Shown here piece by piece: positions 61,553 through 61,765 of a stretch of 61,765 nt of DNA. Below the pieces are notes generated by a model. That model was not told the origin of the DNA, searched no databases, and saw only the letters and a list, made by a program, of their open reading frames with translations. Location of the stretch: NCBI GenBank assembly GCA_964648505.1, contig CAZYMI010000011.1, forward strand, positions 1 to 61,765, written 5' to 3'. The DNA comes from CAZYMI01 sp964648505 (lineage in GTDB: Bacteria; Pseudomonadota; Alphaproteobacteria; Micavibrionales; Micavibrionaceae). Position numbers and translations under genes: made by a program. Positions within the stretch are counted from its first letter, which is position 1. Every line of letters begins with the position of its first letter.

Positions 61553-61765
61553 GTGATCCATCTTGCACTTTATGAACCGGATATACCGCAAAATACCGGC
61601 GCGGCCATAAGGCTTGCGGCCTGCCTTGGCTTAGGGCTCGAAATTATCGAGCCGTGTGGTTTTTTGTGGGACGCGCGCCAAGTGCGTCAATCATCGCTTG
61701 ACTATATCGATCATGTGAAGCTTATGCGGCATCTAAGCTGGACCGATTTTCAAAAAGCATATATG
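61553..61765 (+). CDS. trmL: tRNA (cytidine(34)-2'-O)-methyltransferase TrmL, N-terminal part (partial)
   Basis: 71 codons from a GTG start run off the right edge. HLALYEPDIPQNTGAAIRLA, LGLGLEIIEPCGFLWDARQV and LDYIDHVKLMRH match the TrmL/CspR SPOUT methyltransferase, which 2'-O-methylates the wobble base of tRNA-Leu. trmL is often divergent from petABC in alphaproteobacteria. The SAM knot lies beyond the window. Confidence 0.92.
   Translation, partial: MIHLALYEPDIPQNTGAAIRLAACLGLGLEIIEPCGFLWDARQVRQSSLDYIDHVKLMRHLSWTDFQKAYM

Overview
The window reads as part of the chromosome of a moderately AT-rich alphaproteobacterium. Support comes from the carB/greA, uvrA-ssb-gyrA-coaD, ispH-thrB-rnhA, xseB-ispA-dxs and petABC neighbourhoods, the APH-type homoserine kinase, the ELM1-family protein, the NDUFAF5-like methyltransferase and mitochondrial-type complex III genes. 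A ruined prepilin-like gene recalls proteins I associate with Micavibrio-like alphaproteobacteria, but the order cannot be fixed by eye. Coding density is high. Convergent genes often overlap (carB/CDF, greA/Lrp, recG/DUF502 and, by 89 bp, ubiH/comF), and several genes seem to be transcribed without a leader.
Layout: 1-4356 is the end of carB, an opposing envelope-glycosylation/metal-efflux operon, and greA behind a leader terminator. 4326-10820 holds Lrp, ELM1-trxB, a leaderless LysR regulator, a predicted small RNA with anti-Shine-Dalgarno motifs, aspC and a sugar-kinase-like phosphotransferase. 10844-22823 holds mfd, the betaine-lipid operon btaAB, a diverged RelA/SpoT-like synthetase, sdhE/recG with overlapping divergent start codons, DUF502 and kefFC. 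22828-33260 holds tRNA-Lys with a duplicated 3' end, coaD, a racemase, gyrA, ssb, an isochorismatase pseudogene, uvrA and an Fe-S uracil-DNA glycosylase.
33273-35872 is the most accessory-looking stretch: a decayed prepilin-like gene with a hexanucleotide repeat, two orphan membrane proteins and the 3' end of a large serine recombinase abutting tRNA-Leu(CAA). 35873-44213 holds exoD-dsbB, a 44-aa membrane peptide gene, a phosphoglycosyl transferase, an HNH nuclease, a Fur-boxed FTR1 iron permease, nitrilase, glutaredoxin, ubiH and comF. 44353-50750 holds an 865-aa methyltransferase fusion of unknown function, an NDUFAF5-like gene, rnhA, thrB and ispH. 50825-61765 holds a lipoprotein, xseB-ispA-dxs, the petABC-DUF924-sppA operon, a lethal-factor-like zinc metallopeptidase and the start of trmL.
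Functionally the region covers DNA repair (mfd, recG, uvrA, UDG, ssb, gyrA), isoprenoid and quinone synthesis (dxs, ispA, ispH, ubiH), respiration (petABC, sdhE), redox and iron homeostasis (trxB, grxC, dsbB, FTR1) and envelope modification (GT2/ArnT-like, btaAB, PGT, exoD). The most novel candidates are the small RNA at 7908-8013, the RelA/SpoT-like gene next to btaAB, the 865-aa fusion and the HELGH metallopeptidase.
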